NCBI GenBank assembly: GCA_902789415.1
Contig: CADAOD010000038.1
Span: forward strand, 1 to 36,335
DNA from: an uncultured Prevotellaceae bacterium
GTDB lineage: Bacteria > Bacteroidota > Bacteroidia > Bacteroidales > Bacteroidaceae
Direction of reading: 5' to 3'
Length of the DNA stretch: 36,335 nt
In this document: in pieces, positions 1 to 7,791 of the stretch
Numbering within the stretch: position 1 is the first letter of the stretch
How the letters are laid out: each line of letters starts with the position of its first letter
Position numbers and translations under genes: made by a program
The notes under the pieces: generated by a model
The model's database searches: none
The model's input: only the letters and a program-made list of their open reading frames with translations
Told to the model about the DNA's origin: nothing

Positions 1-798
1 GCCTATTACAAGAAGTGTAAACGCGATCAAGAGTACCTATTCCGTGTGATGCGCATTGTGGATGCCGTTAGACAGATCCGCCAAATGGACCCGGGTATCG
101 GATACTATAAGTTGTGGCTGATGTCGAAGCGAATGTTCATCTGTGACTGGGTTCCTGGACGTGATGCTTTCCTTCATGTTCTACGTGATTTTCAGTTGAC
201 GCAGAAGCGGCCAAAGCCGCGTCACACGACGAACTCAAACCACCGCTACCACAAGTACAAGAACCTCATCCGCGGTTACGTTCCGACACGTCCTAACCAG
301 CTTTGGGTGAGCGATATCACGTATATCGATCTGGTAGACGACTGCTGCTACCTGCACCTAGTGACGGATGCCTACTCGCATAAGATTGTTGGCTGGTGCC
401 TCTCAAGCACACTAGAGGCAGAGTACACTCTACAGGCTCTCAAGATGGCTATCTCACAGGCAACGGCCGATGAGCTGAAAGGACTTATCCACCACTCTGA
501 TAGAGGTGTACAGTACTGCTGTAACGCCTATACAGAAGAACTGAAGAAGTATGGTATAAGAATAAGTATGACGGAGGACTACAAGCCCACAGACAACGCC
601 ATTGCTGAGCGTGTAAACGGCATAATAAAGACGGAGGTTGTCTACCGTGAGCATCGTTACAAAACTTATCAAGATGCATTGGAGCGTATAGCAGGTTTCA
701 TCGCCTTTTACAACGACACCCGCCCACACTCAAGCATCGGCATGAAGCCACCATCTGTCGCTCATATGGAGCAAGGAATGCAGCAGCGTATGTGGTAA
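1..798 (+). CDS. IS3-family transposase OrfB (5' truncated by window edge)
   Basis: DDE transposase that would cut and join the ends of its own insertion sequence. The frame is open from base 1 (AYYKKCKRDQEY...), so the GTG/ATG at 46/49 is internal and the true start lies upstream of the window. An HTH_21-like region (VDAVRQIRQMDPGIGYYKL) is followed by an rve integrase core. The acidic residues are visible in WVSDITYID (first Asp), HHSDRGVQY (second Asp) and NAIAERVNGIIKTE (Glu), with the usual C-terminal FYNDTRPHSSIGMKPP. No stop or frameshift interrupts the visible part, so it may be functional. IS3 OrfB is usually made as an OrfAB fusion by -1 frameshifting; that site is not visible here. 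Confidence 0.93.
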   Translation, partial: AYYKKCKRDQEYLFRVMRIVDAVRQIRQMDPGIGYYKLWLMSKRMFICDWVPGRDAFLHVLRDFQLTQKRPKPRHTTNSNHRYHKYKNLIRGYVPTRPNQLWVSDITYIDLVDDCCYLHLVTDAYSHKIVGWCLSSTLEAEYTLQALKMAISQATADELKGLIHHSDRGVQYCCNAYTEELKKYGIRISMTEDYKPTDNAIAERVNGIIKTEVVYREHRYKTYQDALERIAGFIAFYNDTRPHSSIGMKPPSVAHMEQGMQQRMW

Positions 799-800
799 AA

Positions 801-943
801 GTCAACCTTTTCAGTACAAAGTCAACAAAAAAAGATGATTAGTAAACAATATCCGTACGAAGTCTACGTTTTTAGGAATAGAGTCAACCACCTCAGAGAA
901 CGGAGTCAAGTTTTCCTAGGTGAGCGAGTCAACCTTTTCAGTA
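801..943 (+). repeat. Phased GTCAAC-like motif array at IS right end
   Basis: Seven related hexamers start at 801 (GTCAAC), 821 (GTCAAC), 842 (GTAAAC), 862 (GTCTAC), 883 (GTCAAC), 905 (GTCAAG) and 928 (GTCAAC). Spacings are 20, 21, 20, 21, 22 and 23 bp, close to two helical turns. The first and last copies extend to 16 identical bases. This looks like a set of protein-binding sites on one DNA face, probably for the transposase. That role is inference. Confidence 0.65.
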
Positions 944-1178
944 TAACCTTATTCAGGAAAAGATACATACCAACCTACCAATATACCATCATATCATTTC
1001 TAAAAAATATAAGCGTAACCTACCGTCTAATCTTATTTAATATTTTATATATATTATAATAAATATAAAATTAATAATATATATAATTAACAACTTTCCT
1101 CGTGGTAGTATATGCCAACATACCAAATGGTATGATGTTATGTTGATATATTGGTATCTTTTCCTTGTTTATTCTTTA
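944..1178. other. AT-rich intergenic region between IS and kinase gene
   Basis: No gene is seen. The stretch is very AT-rich (1035-1090 is almost only A and T). It holds several ACCAA/TTGGT words and a near-perfect palindrome CATACCA-AA-TGGTATG at 1119-1134. It is 3' of both flanking genes. The palindrome lacks a T-tract, so it is not a clear terminator. Confidence 0.5.
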
Positions 1179-2024
1179 TTACAAAAGCTTCCCGATGTTC
1201 TGCAGGGCAGCATCGGGCATGGGGCGATTGAATACCATATGGAAGATGTAGGGCACCTTTGCAGCGTAGTAGGGTAGAAGACGCTGGGTGGCCTCGTGGA
1301 TGGCTTGCGGGTCGCTGGTGCCAAGATAGGCTGGGAAGAAGATGTCCCAATGGGCCATCATCGTATCGTGTGTGATATGGAATATGTGTTCAACACGATC
1401 GCCAGGCATATTGTGGCACATGGTCCAGAGGAGTGCTAAGTCCCACTCGGGTACACCATAAGCAAATTCTCCTAAATCTATCCAAAGGTCGCGCTGGCCG
1501 TCGGTAATGATGTTGCCGATATGCAGATCGCCATGCAGGCAGCGTGGGGTATCGGGTACAGTATCCAGGAACTGCAAGGCACGCTGCTTGTAATCCTCGG
1601 GGACCATATTCTTTTCGTGATAGAATCGCTCCATCTTCTGTTTATATGAGTGCAGGCGCGTGGTATCGGCCTGCTTGGCATGCAACTCCTTAGCCATACG
1701 TGCAAATTTGAGCGATATCTTCTCTAATCGTTCTGGTTTCTGCGAAATGATGCGGGTGTACGAGCGCTTGTTTTTAATAAGTTCGTACTCAGCGCCGCTC
1801 CGTTCGCCATCGGTAATCAATCGGAAGGGTTCAGGCGATGGGATGCCTAACTCAAACACGGCGCGGGCGGTAAGAAACTCGGCTTTGGCTCTGTCGGCTT
1901 CGAATCCAGGATTATAAAGCTTAGCCAACGAAAGGCCATCCTTATGGGTGTAAGTAAGAGCAGTACCGCCCTCGCCAGTCTGGATATAATCGTCTAAATT
2001 AATTCGCTGTATTTCTTCGTTCAT
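1179..2024 (-). CDS. Aminoglycoside-phosphotransferase-like kinase (TIGR02172-type)
   Basis: Protein-kinase-fold small-molecule phosphotransferase of about 281 aa; the substrate is not known. The catalytic loop is CLHGDLHIGNII, with the Asp and Asn of the Brenner motif, and the metal-binding segment is LWIDLGEFAYG, where DLG replaces the usual DFG/DxD. The N-terminal part (TGEGGTALTYTHKDGLSLAKLYNP) resembles the nucleotide-binding strands of the TIGR02172 paralogue family. An in-frame ATG lies two codons upstream (2030), but the start at 2024 forms a 4-base ATGA overlap with the stop of the lipoprotein gene, which argues for translational coupling. Such proteins are often labelled as resistance enzymes, but nothing here shows a resistance role. 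Confidence 0.8.
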   Translation of the reverse strand: MNEEIQRINLDDYIQTGEGGTALTYTHKDGLSLAKLYNPGFEADRAKAEFLTARAVFELGIPSPEPFRLITDGERSGAEYELIKNKRSYTRIISQKPERLEKISLKFARMAKELHAKQADTTRLHSYKQKMERFYHEKNMVPEDYKQRALQFLDTVPDTPRCLHGDLHIGNIITDGQRDLWIDLGEFAYGVPEWDLALLWTMCHNMPGDRVEHIFHITHDTMMAHWDIFFPAYLGTSDPQAIHEATQRLLPYYAAKVPYIFHMVFNRPMPDAALQNIGKLL

Positions 2025-3073
2025 AAGCATATATTTATATTTGTATCGGGTTGTTCTACAGGTACTTCAACACCTGAAGATAGGATAAATACGCTATACT
2101 GGCCGTTTTCTTTACCAAACTTGAGTGCTTCGTCAAGCTGATCCTCAGGAAACAGGCGCGTGCTGTCGAAATAGTAAAGTCCGTTATCTTTATTCAACCA
2201 TCCACCTACATAGCCGTCGTGCGCAAGAGCATGGCTTACCACCTTGTCAAGTTGATTGCGCGAATGACTATCCTGTGTGGTAGCGTAACTTACCGCTATG
2301 CCTTCGGTAGGTTGGGTCATCGACGTAATGTGTAAAGTAAACCCATCGGGATGTGATATTGCAAACTGCCATACTTGATTGGCTATGGCAGAAACATTGT
2401 TTTGCGTGGTTTTGTTGACGGTGCGAATTTTATCCAGCATGGTGGCGTTCCAGGTGACATCGCCAGGGTGCTGGTAGCGGCAGTTGCCCGTGGAGGTGGG
2501 GGTGAAGACCATATCGATATCTGATGGCCAGCGACTGAAGAAGGTCTTGGCAAAACCAATGCCCTGACCGAAATTGTATTTGGGCTCGTTGGTAGAGGTG
2601 AACACGCCTCCCATGATGTATAGGCTCTTTACCTTCTGGCGCACCTGTTCTACATCGGTAAGGGGCGAGTATTGGTCGGGCTCCGACTGGAGCAATTGCG
2701 CCAGGCAAGTAACGAAACCCACAGAAACGATGGTTACCGAGTGGTTGGGTTGCGAGGACAGCAGTTGGCGGTAGAGTTCCCAGCCATCGGGCAACGTGCT
2801 ATAATCGCTCAGGGTACGTTGAAACATCAGGCTGCCATCGGTGTTCTTATAGGTTGGCAGGGCCTTGTAGTCGATCCATACGGTAGGGTTCTTGATGTCG
2901 CTACGGATAAGTCCGATGGGCAGATGGCCACAGTTGAAATAGGTGTTTTCGGTATCGAGAATAACTAGCGGAACGTCATCATATTGCTGCGGAACAACAG
3001 GATTGGTATCGTAATTGGTACACGATGCTACACCAAGCAGCATGAGCAACACATATAGTATTATTTTACGCAT
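2021..3073 (-). CDS. Lipoprotein related to nucleoside hydrolases (degenerate)
   Basis: 350-aa exported protein. Residues 1-18 form a lipoprotein signal with lipobox GVASC (Cys18). The middle resembles inosine-uridine nucleoside hydrolases: VTIVSVGFVTCLAQLL, then LYIMGGVF and NEPKYNFGQG, the last matching the family's E-x-N-F block. The N-terminal Asp-rich calcium motif of true hydrolases (DxDxxxDD) is not intact; only VILDTEN is seen. It may therefore bind rather than cleave a nucleoside, or act on another sugar compound. The downstream kinase-like gene overlaps its stop, so a shared task such as salvage of a sugar or nucleoside is possible, but that is inference. Confidence 0.65.
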   Translation of the reverse strand: MRKIILYVLLMLLGVASCTNYDTNPVVPQQYDDVPLVILDTENTYFNCGHLPIGLIRSDIKNPTVWIDYKALPTYKNTDGSLMFQRTLSDYSTLPDGWELYRQLLSSQPNHSVTIVSVGFVTCLAQLLQSEPDQYSPLTDVEQVRQKVKSLYIMGGVFTSTNEPKYNFGQGIGFAKTFFSRWPSDIDMVFTPTSTGNCRYQHPGDVTWNATMLDKIRTVNKTTQNNVSAIANQVWQFAISHPDGFTLHITSMTQPTEGIAVSYATTQDSHSRNQLDKVVSHALAHDGYVGGWLNKDNGLYYFDSTRLFPEDQLDEALKFGKENGQYSVFILSSGVEVPVEQPDTNINICL

Positions 3074-3182
3074 ATATAAAGTAGTATTTATAGATTTCGG
3101 GTGTAAAATTAAGAATTTCTTTCGGAAAAATGCAAGTTAGAAGATACTATTTAGTACATTTTTAAAGAAAAAACGAAAAACG

Positions 3183-3214
3183 TTTGGTAGTTAGTACTAA
3201 AAATAGTACCTTTG
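3183..3214 (+). promoter_or_regulatory. Promoter of hicAB with overlapping palindrome
   Basis: Bacteroidota promoter: -33 TTTG (3183-3186), 20 bp, then a perfect -7 TACCTTTG (3207-3214). An inverted repeat GTACTA-AAAA-TAGTAC (3194-3209) overlaps the -7 box, and another TAGTAC lies upstream at 3152-3157. This is the expected layout for autorepression by the HicB ribbon-helix-helix domain. Confidence 0.75.
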
Positions 3215-3233
3215 CGGCGTAGAACGATTAATT

Positions 3234-3494
3234 ATGGGATCAAAAGACAAATTAGTTGAGCGATTCAAGACGAAGCCAAAGGACTTTACGTATGAGGAAA
3301 CTCTGAGTCTGCTGGCATACTTTGGCTATCACGAACATAACAAAGGAGCCACATCGGGATCTCGTGTGAGATTTAAAAACGATGCGACAGGTAATTATAT
3401 CGATATACATCGACCACATCCGGGAAGTATCATGAAAGAGTGGATGGTAAAGACTATTTATCAGCATTTAAAAAACAATGGTTTAATAAAATAA
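3234..3494 (+). CDS. HicA-like toxin (mRNA interferase fold)
   Basis: 86 aa, the usual size for HicA, a double-stranded-RNA-binding-fold toxin that cleaves mRNA. The N-terminal helix (TYEETLSLLAYFGY) is followed by the sheet strand region SGSRVRFKND and DIHRPHPGS, and a C-terminal helix (VKTIYQHLKNNGLI). The typical catalytic His just after the conserved Gly-Ser is replaced here by Arg (GSRVRF). His residues do occur later in IHRPHPG. It lies 11 bp before a HicB-like gene under one promoter, with the toxin first as in E. coli hicAB. Confidence 0.8.
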   Translation: MGSKDKLVERFKTKPKDFTYEETLSLLAYFGYHEHNKGATSGSRVRFKNDATGNYIDIHRPHPGSIMKEWMVKTIYQHLKNNGLIK

Positions 3495-3505
3495 GGAGAA
3501 TTACT

Positions 3506-3850
3506 ATGGATTATTTGGAGTATAAAGGCTACAAGGGTAGCGTGGAGTACAGCAAGGAAGACGATTGCCTGTTTGGAAAAGTGCAGGGTATGAGCAAAGA
3601 TCTGATTGTCTACGAGGGACAGACCTTAGCTGAACTGCGTAAGGATTTTGAAGATGGCATCGACAGCTATCTTGAAGGCTGCAAAGCTGATGGTGTAGAG
3701 CCAGCTAAACCATATAGTGGAAAACTTAATCTCAGAATGTCGTCGGAACTACATTCTCGTGTGGCTGCATTCGTAGCTGGCACTGGCACCACTATCAACG
3801 ATTTTATCAATCGTGCAATTAAAAATGAGCTGAACAAAGTGGCTTTATAA
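3506..3850 (+). CDS. HicB-like antitoxin with ribbon-helix-helix domain
   Basis: 114 aa from the ATG at 3506, which has an AAGGAG box 8 bp upstream; the longer frame from 3440 would overlap hicA and is less likely. The N-terminal half (DYLEYKGYKGSVEYSKEDDC...GKVQGM, then EGQTLAELRKDFEDGIDSYL) is the degenerate RNase-H-like HicB fold that blocks the toxin. The C-terminal half (KLNLRMSSELHSRVAAFV ... TINDFINRAIKNEL) is a ribbon-helix-helix DNA-binding domain, expected to bind the palindrome on the promoter. Confidence 0.85.
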   Translation: MDYLEYKGYKGSVEYSKEDDCLFGKVQGMSKDLIVYEGQTLAELRKDFEDGIDSYLEGCKADGVEPAKPYSGKLNLRMSSELHSRVAAFVAGTGTTINDFINRAIKNELNKVAL

Positions 3851-3938
3851 AGTGATTTGAAACTTTAATTAAATCATTAATCGGAACAAAAATACAAAAA
3901 AATATCGATTTAATGATATTCGCTTTAAAAAAATGTAC

Positions 3939-3946
3939 TATCTTTG
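3939..3946 (+). promoter_or_regulatory. -7 promoter box for OmpA-like lipoprotein gene
   Basis: TATCTTTG matches TAnnTTTG exactly, about 48 bp before the chosen start codon. No clear TTTG lies at the -33 position, so only half of the promoter is supported. Confidence 0.5.
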
Positions 3947-3993
3947 CAGGCAGAAACAATAGTAAACGATTAATTAACAAATTTAGAATGATT

Positions 3994-4674
3994 ATGAAAA
4001 GTATGAAATCAATCGCCGTAGCACTGTGCGCTTCGATGGTGCTGGCAGGATGTAACATGAGTAACACAGCTAAGGGTACAATGATTGGTGCTGGTGGCGG
4101 TGCTGCCCTGGGTGCTATTATTGGTAAGATTGCTGGTAACACAGCTGTTGGTGCCGCTATTGGTGGTGCTGTAGGTGCTGGTACTGGTGCAATCATCGGT
4201 AAGAAGATGGATAAGGCTAAGAAGGAGGCCGAGGCTGTTAAGAACGCTCAGGTTGAGACGATTACCGACGCTAACGGTCTGGAGGCTGTGAAGGTGACAT
4301 TCGACTCTGGTATCCTGTTTGCTACCAATAAGGCTGATCTGAATGCCGCTTCAAAGAGCTCGCTGCAGCAGTTTGCTAACGTGCTGAAGAACAACGACCA
4401 GTGTGATATCGCTATCTACGGACATACAGATAATACCGGTAGCGATGCTATCAACAATCCTCTGTCGGTTAACCGCGCTAAGAGCGTATCTAACTACCTG
4501 AAGTCGCTGGGTGTATCTGCTAAGCAGATTAAGGCCGTTGACGGTCAGGGTTCAACTAACCCAGTTGCCGACAACAGCACAGCCGAGGGTCGTAAGCAGA
4601 ACCGTCGCGTTGAGGTTTACATGTACGCTTCGGAGCAGATGATTAACGAGGCTAATGCTGAAGCAGCCAAGTGA
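3994..4674 (+). CDS. OmpA-family lipoprotein with glycine zipper
   Basis: About 226 aa from the ATG at 3994 (an ATG at 3988 is equally possible; the frame from 3913 runs through the promoter and is not used). A lipoprotein signal ends in VLAGC. Next comes a glycine-zipper double hairpin ([17 protein letters not shown], then [17 protein letters not shown]) that should insert in the membrane. The rest is an OmpA C-terminal peptidoglycan-binding domain: [32 protein letters not shown] and NRRVEVY with the diaminopimelate-contacting Asp and Arg. It probably tethers the outer membrane to the wall. The stop overlaps the GTG start of the glycosyltransferase gene, which fits a shared envelope role. 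Confidence 0.92.
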   Translation: MKSMKSIAVALCASMVLAGCNMSNTAKGTMIGAGGGAALGAIIGKIAGNTAVGAAIGGAVGAGTGAIIGKKMDKAKKEAEAVKNAQVETITDANGLEAVKVTFDSGILFATNKADLNAASKSSLQQFANVLKNNDQCDIAIYGHTDNTGSDAINNPLSVNRAKSVSNYLKSLGVSAKQIKAVDGQGSTNPVADNSTAEGRKQNRRVEVYMYASEQMINEANAEAAK

Positions 4675-5357
4675 AAATTATTAAGAAAGCAATAAAATGG
4701 ATAGTGGTGGTATTTTTTGCCTCCACTATCCTTGCTGTTATGGCACTACGTTTCTTGCCGGTTTTCTTTACGCCGCTGATGTTTATGCGCTGTGCAGAGC
4801 AGATTAGCGAGGGTAAGGAACTGAAGATGAAACACCACTGGGTATCGCTGGATAAGATATCACCATCGCTACCAATGGCGGTGATGGCGAGCGAGGATGC
4901 TAAGTTCTTGCAGCATCACGGCTTTGACTTCCAGGCTATCGAGAAGGCTGCCAAACGCAACAGCTCGCACCCCGAAAAGCGTAAGTTGGGTGCATCTACC
5001 ATCTCGCAGCAAACGGCTAAGAATGTGTTCCTTTGGCCGGGACGCTCGTGGGTGCGCAAAGGGTTCGAGGTGTATTTTACAGCACTCATCGAACTGTTAT
5101 GGAGTAAAGAGAGAATAATGGAGGTGTATCTGAACTCGATTGAGATGGGTGATGGTATTTATGGCGCTCAGGCCGTTGCCGAAGAGCACTTTAATACTGA
5201 TGCCATTGATCTGACAAAGGCACAATGCGCCCTGATAGCAGCTACACTACCTAATCCACGTAAATTCTCGAGCAAGAATCCTTCGGGCTATATGTATAAG
5301 CGCCAGGCAAGGATTATGCGCGAGATGAAATACGTAGATAAACTATCTGATAAATAA
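4671..5357 (+). CDS. mtgA: Monofunctional peptidoglycan glycosyltransferase
   Basis: Polymerises lipid II into glycan strands at the inner membrane. 228 aa, typical for MtgA, with one N-terminal transmembrane helix (about residues 8-32). The GT51 motifs are present: [14 protein letters not shown] with catalytic Glu75, [16 protein letters not shown] (107-122), GFEVYF with the second Glu (133), and [15 protein letters not shown] (141-155). No transpeptidase domain follows. It starts with GTG, whose last bases overlap the TGA of the OmpA-like gene. It converges on the SpoU methyltransferase gene with only 4 bp between the stops. Confidence 0.95.
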   Translation: MKIIKKAIKWIVVVFFASTILAVMALRFLPVFFTPLMFMRCAEQISEGKELKMKHHWVSLDKISPSLPMAVMASEDAKFLQHHGFDFQAIEKAAKRNSSHPEKRKLGASTISQQTAKNVFLWPGRSWVRKGFEVYFTALIELLWSKERIMEVYLNSIEMGDGIYGAQAVAEEHFNTDAIDLTKAQCALIAATLPNPRKFSSKNPSGYMYKRQARIMREMKYVDKLSDK

Positions 5358-5361
5358 GTAC

Positions 5362-6168
5362 TTACTTTCTGAGTTCCCAGAAAGCCACTGCCGCTGCCGC
5401 TGCCACATTGAGTGAATCAACTTGGTGTGACATCGGTATGCGCACGGTGAAATCGGCATTGGTGATAGTCTGCTGGGGCAGACCGTCGCCCTCGGTACCC
5501 ATGATAAATGCCAGGCGCTCCTGCTGTTTCAGGATAGGATCGGAGAGTGAGATGGATTTATCGGTGAGGGCCATTGCGGCTGTGTGATAGCCTAATGAGC
5601 GGAGGACGTCGTAAGAGTCGAGCCACGTCCAGGGAACTAAAAATACTGAACCCATCGATACACGTACAGCGCGGCGGTTCAAGGGATCGCAGCTGTTACG
5701 GGTGAGCAATACGGCATCGATACCCAAAGCGGCTGCACTGCGGAAGATGGCACCGATATTGGTAGTATCAACTACGCCATCGATAACCACGATGCAATGT
5801 CTTTGACCGTTAGGAATGCTGCCTAACACCTCTTGAACGCTGAGCTCGGGTTTGCGACGCATGGCGCAGAGCACACCACGGGTGAGGGTGTAGCCGGTGA
5901 GTTGGGCCAAAAGCTCGCGCTCGCCAGTATAAATAGGTATATCGCCACAAGCGGCGATGATATCAGCGGCATCGCCTGTGATATGCTTGCGCTCGCAAAG
6001 CAGCGCCTGGGGCTCGTAGCCAGCCTGCAGGGCTACACGTATTACTTTGGGACTCTCGGCTATAAACAAGCCGCGCTCGGCATCGAGCTTGTTGCGAAGC
6101 TGCGCTTCGGTAAGCGTTCCAAATACCTCAATGCCAGGCTGTTGTAGTGAATGTATTTCAGTAATCAT
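5362..6168 (-). CDS. SpoU/TrmH-family RNA 2'-O-methyltransferase
   Basis: 268 aa SPOUT-fold enzyme that methylates ribose 2'-OH in rRNA or tRNA using S-adenosylmethionine. An N-terminal RNA-binding substrate domain (about 1-105) precedes the catalytic domain with motif 1 NIGAIFRSAAALG, motif 2 LAFIMGTEGDGL and motif 3 IPMSHQVDSLNVAAAAAV, which form the trefoil knot. The target nucleotide cannot be read from the sequence; it resembles RlmB/TrmH-type proteins. Its ATG overlaps the stop of the M64 peptidase gene by 4 bases, so it is the last gene of the folK-peptidase-methyltransferase operon. Confidence 0.9.
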   Translation of the reverse strand: MITEIHSLQQPGIEVFGTLTEAQLRNKLDAERGLFIAESPKVIRVALQAGYEPQALLCERKHITGDAADIIAACGDIPIYTGERELLAQLTGYTLTRGVLCAMRRKPELSVQEVLGSIPNGQRHCIVVIDGVVDTTNIGAIFRSAAALGIDAVLLTRNSCDPLNRRAVRVSMGSVFLVPWTWLDSYDVLRSLGYHTAAMALTDKSISLSDPILKQQERLAFIMGTEGDGLPQQTITNADFTVRIPMSHQVDSLNVAAAAAVAFWELRK

Positions 6169-7397
6169 TTAGTATAAAAATCAATTAAACGTTGTAGGGC
6201 CTGCTGACAAACCAGGCAGAACTCGGGCTCCTCGTTGGTGCGCATGCGACAGTTCTCGTAACCACGCCAAACGCCCTTTGTAAGGTAGCCGCCGCCCTCG
6301 ATAAAACCGGCTTTTTTATCCTTAATCAGGTTCTCCCATTTGCCGTTGAAATCGTGTTTTGTTGTGAGATTAGGCTCCCAAGGCTCGGTATCGGCAAAAT
6401 ACATAGGATCATCGTCGCCGTAAGGGTACTCATCGCCCAGGCCGCCGAACGAATGACCAAACTCGTGAACCACAACGGGACGGAAGTGCTTGCCGTGGGC
6501 ATAAGTAAGGTTGTAAGAGTTGTAGATACCGCCGCCACCATAGCGATCGGTGTTTACCAGCACGATGATGTGCTCGTAAGGGATGCCTGCCAGCACATCG
6601 TGCAGCTTCTTCAGGTGCAGGGTAGTGAGGTAGCGCTCGCTATAGAAGGTATCGAAATGCGAGCCGAGTGGGGTGTTCTTCCAGATGCCTTTGTTGGGCT
6701 CGCTGGTACCGCTTTCGGCAGATGGTGGCATGGCGGCTACGATATGGAATTTCTGCTGATTCTGCTTAAACGGTTCATGCTCAAACAGCGATTCTATCGC
6801 AATGTAGCAATCCTTCAGGAACGTATTCATCTCATGCTGCTGATAGCCCTCGGCCACAAAAGCGATATTGATGCAGCGCGAAGTATCGGCGGCTTTCTGC
6901 AGGGTTATGTTAGGCGTAATCTCTCGCTCGCCAGCTTTTCTGATGAGAATATCCTTTGGATCAACCTTATGGGTAAGACGGCTGATGACGCGATCGTGAT
7001 AATCAAAGAGCTCTACTTTGATTTCGACAGCCGACTTGGGGAAGGGTACCAGGAATACGTTCTCGAACGATTTCTGCGTTTGTTTGGCTTCGGCAGTAGC
7101 CAGCCACTCCTGGAACAAACTTGAGAACGAGTGGCGATAAATTACCATTCCATCGGTGAGCGAACGAACGGTTATCTGTCCGTTGCCCTTGAGTGGCAAT
7201 TCGCCCAAGTGCTGCTTGCGACCGTACCAGCGGGGCAGACTAACCAACTCATCTACATATATCTGCTGATGGGTGGCGTCGCCTGCAAAGGTGTAATCCA
7301 ATCGCAGGGTTTTATCCTCGAAATAATCCTCGAACTTTTGTGCTTGTGCGCTTACGGTTGCAAAAAGTAACGCACTGAAAATAAGTATCTTTTTCAT
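6165..7397 (-). CDS. Exported M64-family (IgA peptidase-type) metallopeptidase
   Basis: 410 aa. A signal peptide (about 1-20, ending AQAQ) shows export. An N-terminal beta-rich M64_N domain is followed by the catalytic domain with the zinc site HEFGHSFGGLGDEYPY: His311, Glu312 and His315 plus the downstream Asp322/Glu323 of the family. Other M64 blocks are INIAFVAEGY and HIIVLVNTDRYGGGG. Clostridium M64 cleaves human IgA, but Bacteroidota members are common and their substrates are mostly unknown, so an IgA role should not be assumed. Its start overlaps the folK-like stop and its own stop overlaps the methyltransferase start. Confidence 0.9.
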   Translation of the reverse strand: MKKILIFSALLFATVSAQAQKFEDYFEDKTLRLDYTFAGDATHQQIYVDELVSLPRWYGRKQHLGELPLKGNGQITVRSLTDGMVIYRHSFSSLFQEWLATAEAKQTQKSFENVFLVPFPKSAVEIKVELFDYHDRVISRLTHKVDPKDILIRKAGEREITPNITLQKAADTSRCINIAFVAEGYQQHEMNTFLKDCYIAIESLFEHEPFKQNQQKFHIVAAMPPSAESGTSEPNKGIWKNTPLGSHFDTFYSERYLTTLHLKKLHDVLAGIPYEHIIVLVNTDRYGGGGIYNSYNLTYAHGKHFRPVVVHEFGHSFGGLGDEYPYGDDDPMYFADTEPWEPNLTTKHDFNGKWENLIKDKKAGFIEGGGYLTKGVWRGYENCRMRTNEEPEFCLVCQQALQRLIDFYTK

Positions 7398-7765
7398 AAT
7401 TCGTTAATTAAATCCTTTACATAGTTGCGGTCCCAGTCGCGCAGGTGGTATCGCTCGCCATCGTACTCTAACAGATCAAGGTCGATGGTAACAATGCCAT
7501 CCTCGTTATGCGTGCGGCCCAGGCGCTTCTCGATTTCTTTCAGCACCTCGTTGAGCAGGTTCATGCCTAAGGCTGTGGTGCCCTCGCAGAGCTGGTTGAG
7601 ATAGGGTTCCTGGCGGAGCGAGTGTATAGGCTTGGTGTAGATGGCACGGGTGAAATGCGCCTCGGTGAGCAGCTGGGTGAGCTGGGTGCGGGCTGCTTCG
7701 AGATGAGCCTCGTGATTGATGTTCGAAGCCAGACTGATGATAATATGATGTTCTTTCTGTATCAT
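7394..7765 (-). CDS. folK: Short FolK-like pterin pyrophosphokinase
   Basis: 123 aa related to 6-hydroxymethyl-7,8-dihydropterin pyrophosphokinase, which moves pyrophosphate from ATP to the pterin in folate synthesis. The start IIISLASNINHEAHLEAA matches the family N-terminus (usually LGSN). LNEVLKEIEKRLGRTH and VTIDLDLLEYDG carry the RxxxD.DLDLL core with the metal-binding Asp pair. Usual members are about 150-165 aa and end in a conserved LPHP...R.FVL block; here that block is missing and the protein ends LRDWDRNYVKDLINEL. Activity is thus uncertain. A -7 box (TATCTTTG on the minus strand, 7774-7781) lies directly upstream. Confidence 0.75.
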   Translation of the reverse strand: MIQKEHHIIISLASNINHEAHLEAARTQLTQLLTEAHFTRAIYTKPIHSLRQEPYLNQLCEGTTALGMNLLNEVLKEIEKRLGRTHNEDGIVTIDLDLLEYDGERYHLRDWDRNYVKDLINEL

Positions 7766-7773
7766 AACGATTG

Positions 7774-7781
7774 CAAAGATA
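7774..7781 (-). promoter_or_regulatory. -7 promoter box for folK operon
   Basis: Reads TATCTTTG on the minus strand, 8 bp before the start codon. The -33 position falls in the adjoining repeat and has no TTTG, so this is only a half match. Confidence 0.35.
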
Positions 7782-7791
7782 GCTATTTTAA

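Larger units (their letters stand above)
1..943 (+). mobile_element. IS3-family insertion sequence, 3' part (left end outside window)
   Basis: The segment holds the OrfB transposase reading frame, open to the window edge, followed by about 140 bp of non-coding end sequence. The last copy of the motif GTCAACCTTTTCAGTA (928-943) repeats the first copy (801-816) exactly, and its inner part read outward ends in CA (940), as IS3-family ends do. The exact right boundary (940 to about 946) and any target duplication cannot be set without the left end. OrfA and the left inverted repeat are not in the window. Confidence 0.75.

Noticed and set aside
835-1059. 74-codon frame after the transposase
   Set aside because: Lies over the motif array and AT-rich region; no homology or start signal, and amino-acid use follows base composition.
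1119-1134. Palindrome CATACCA-AA-TGGTATG as terminator of the kinase gene
   Set aside because: No T-tract on the minus strand after it; loop of two bases is too small for a stable stem-loop.
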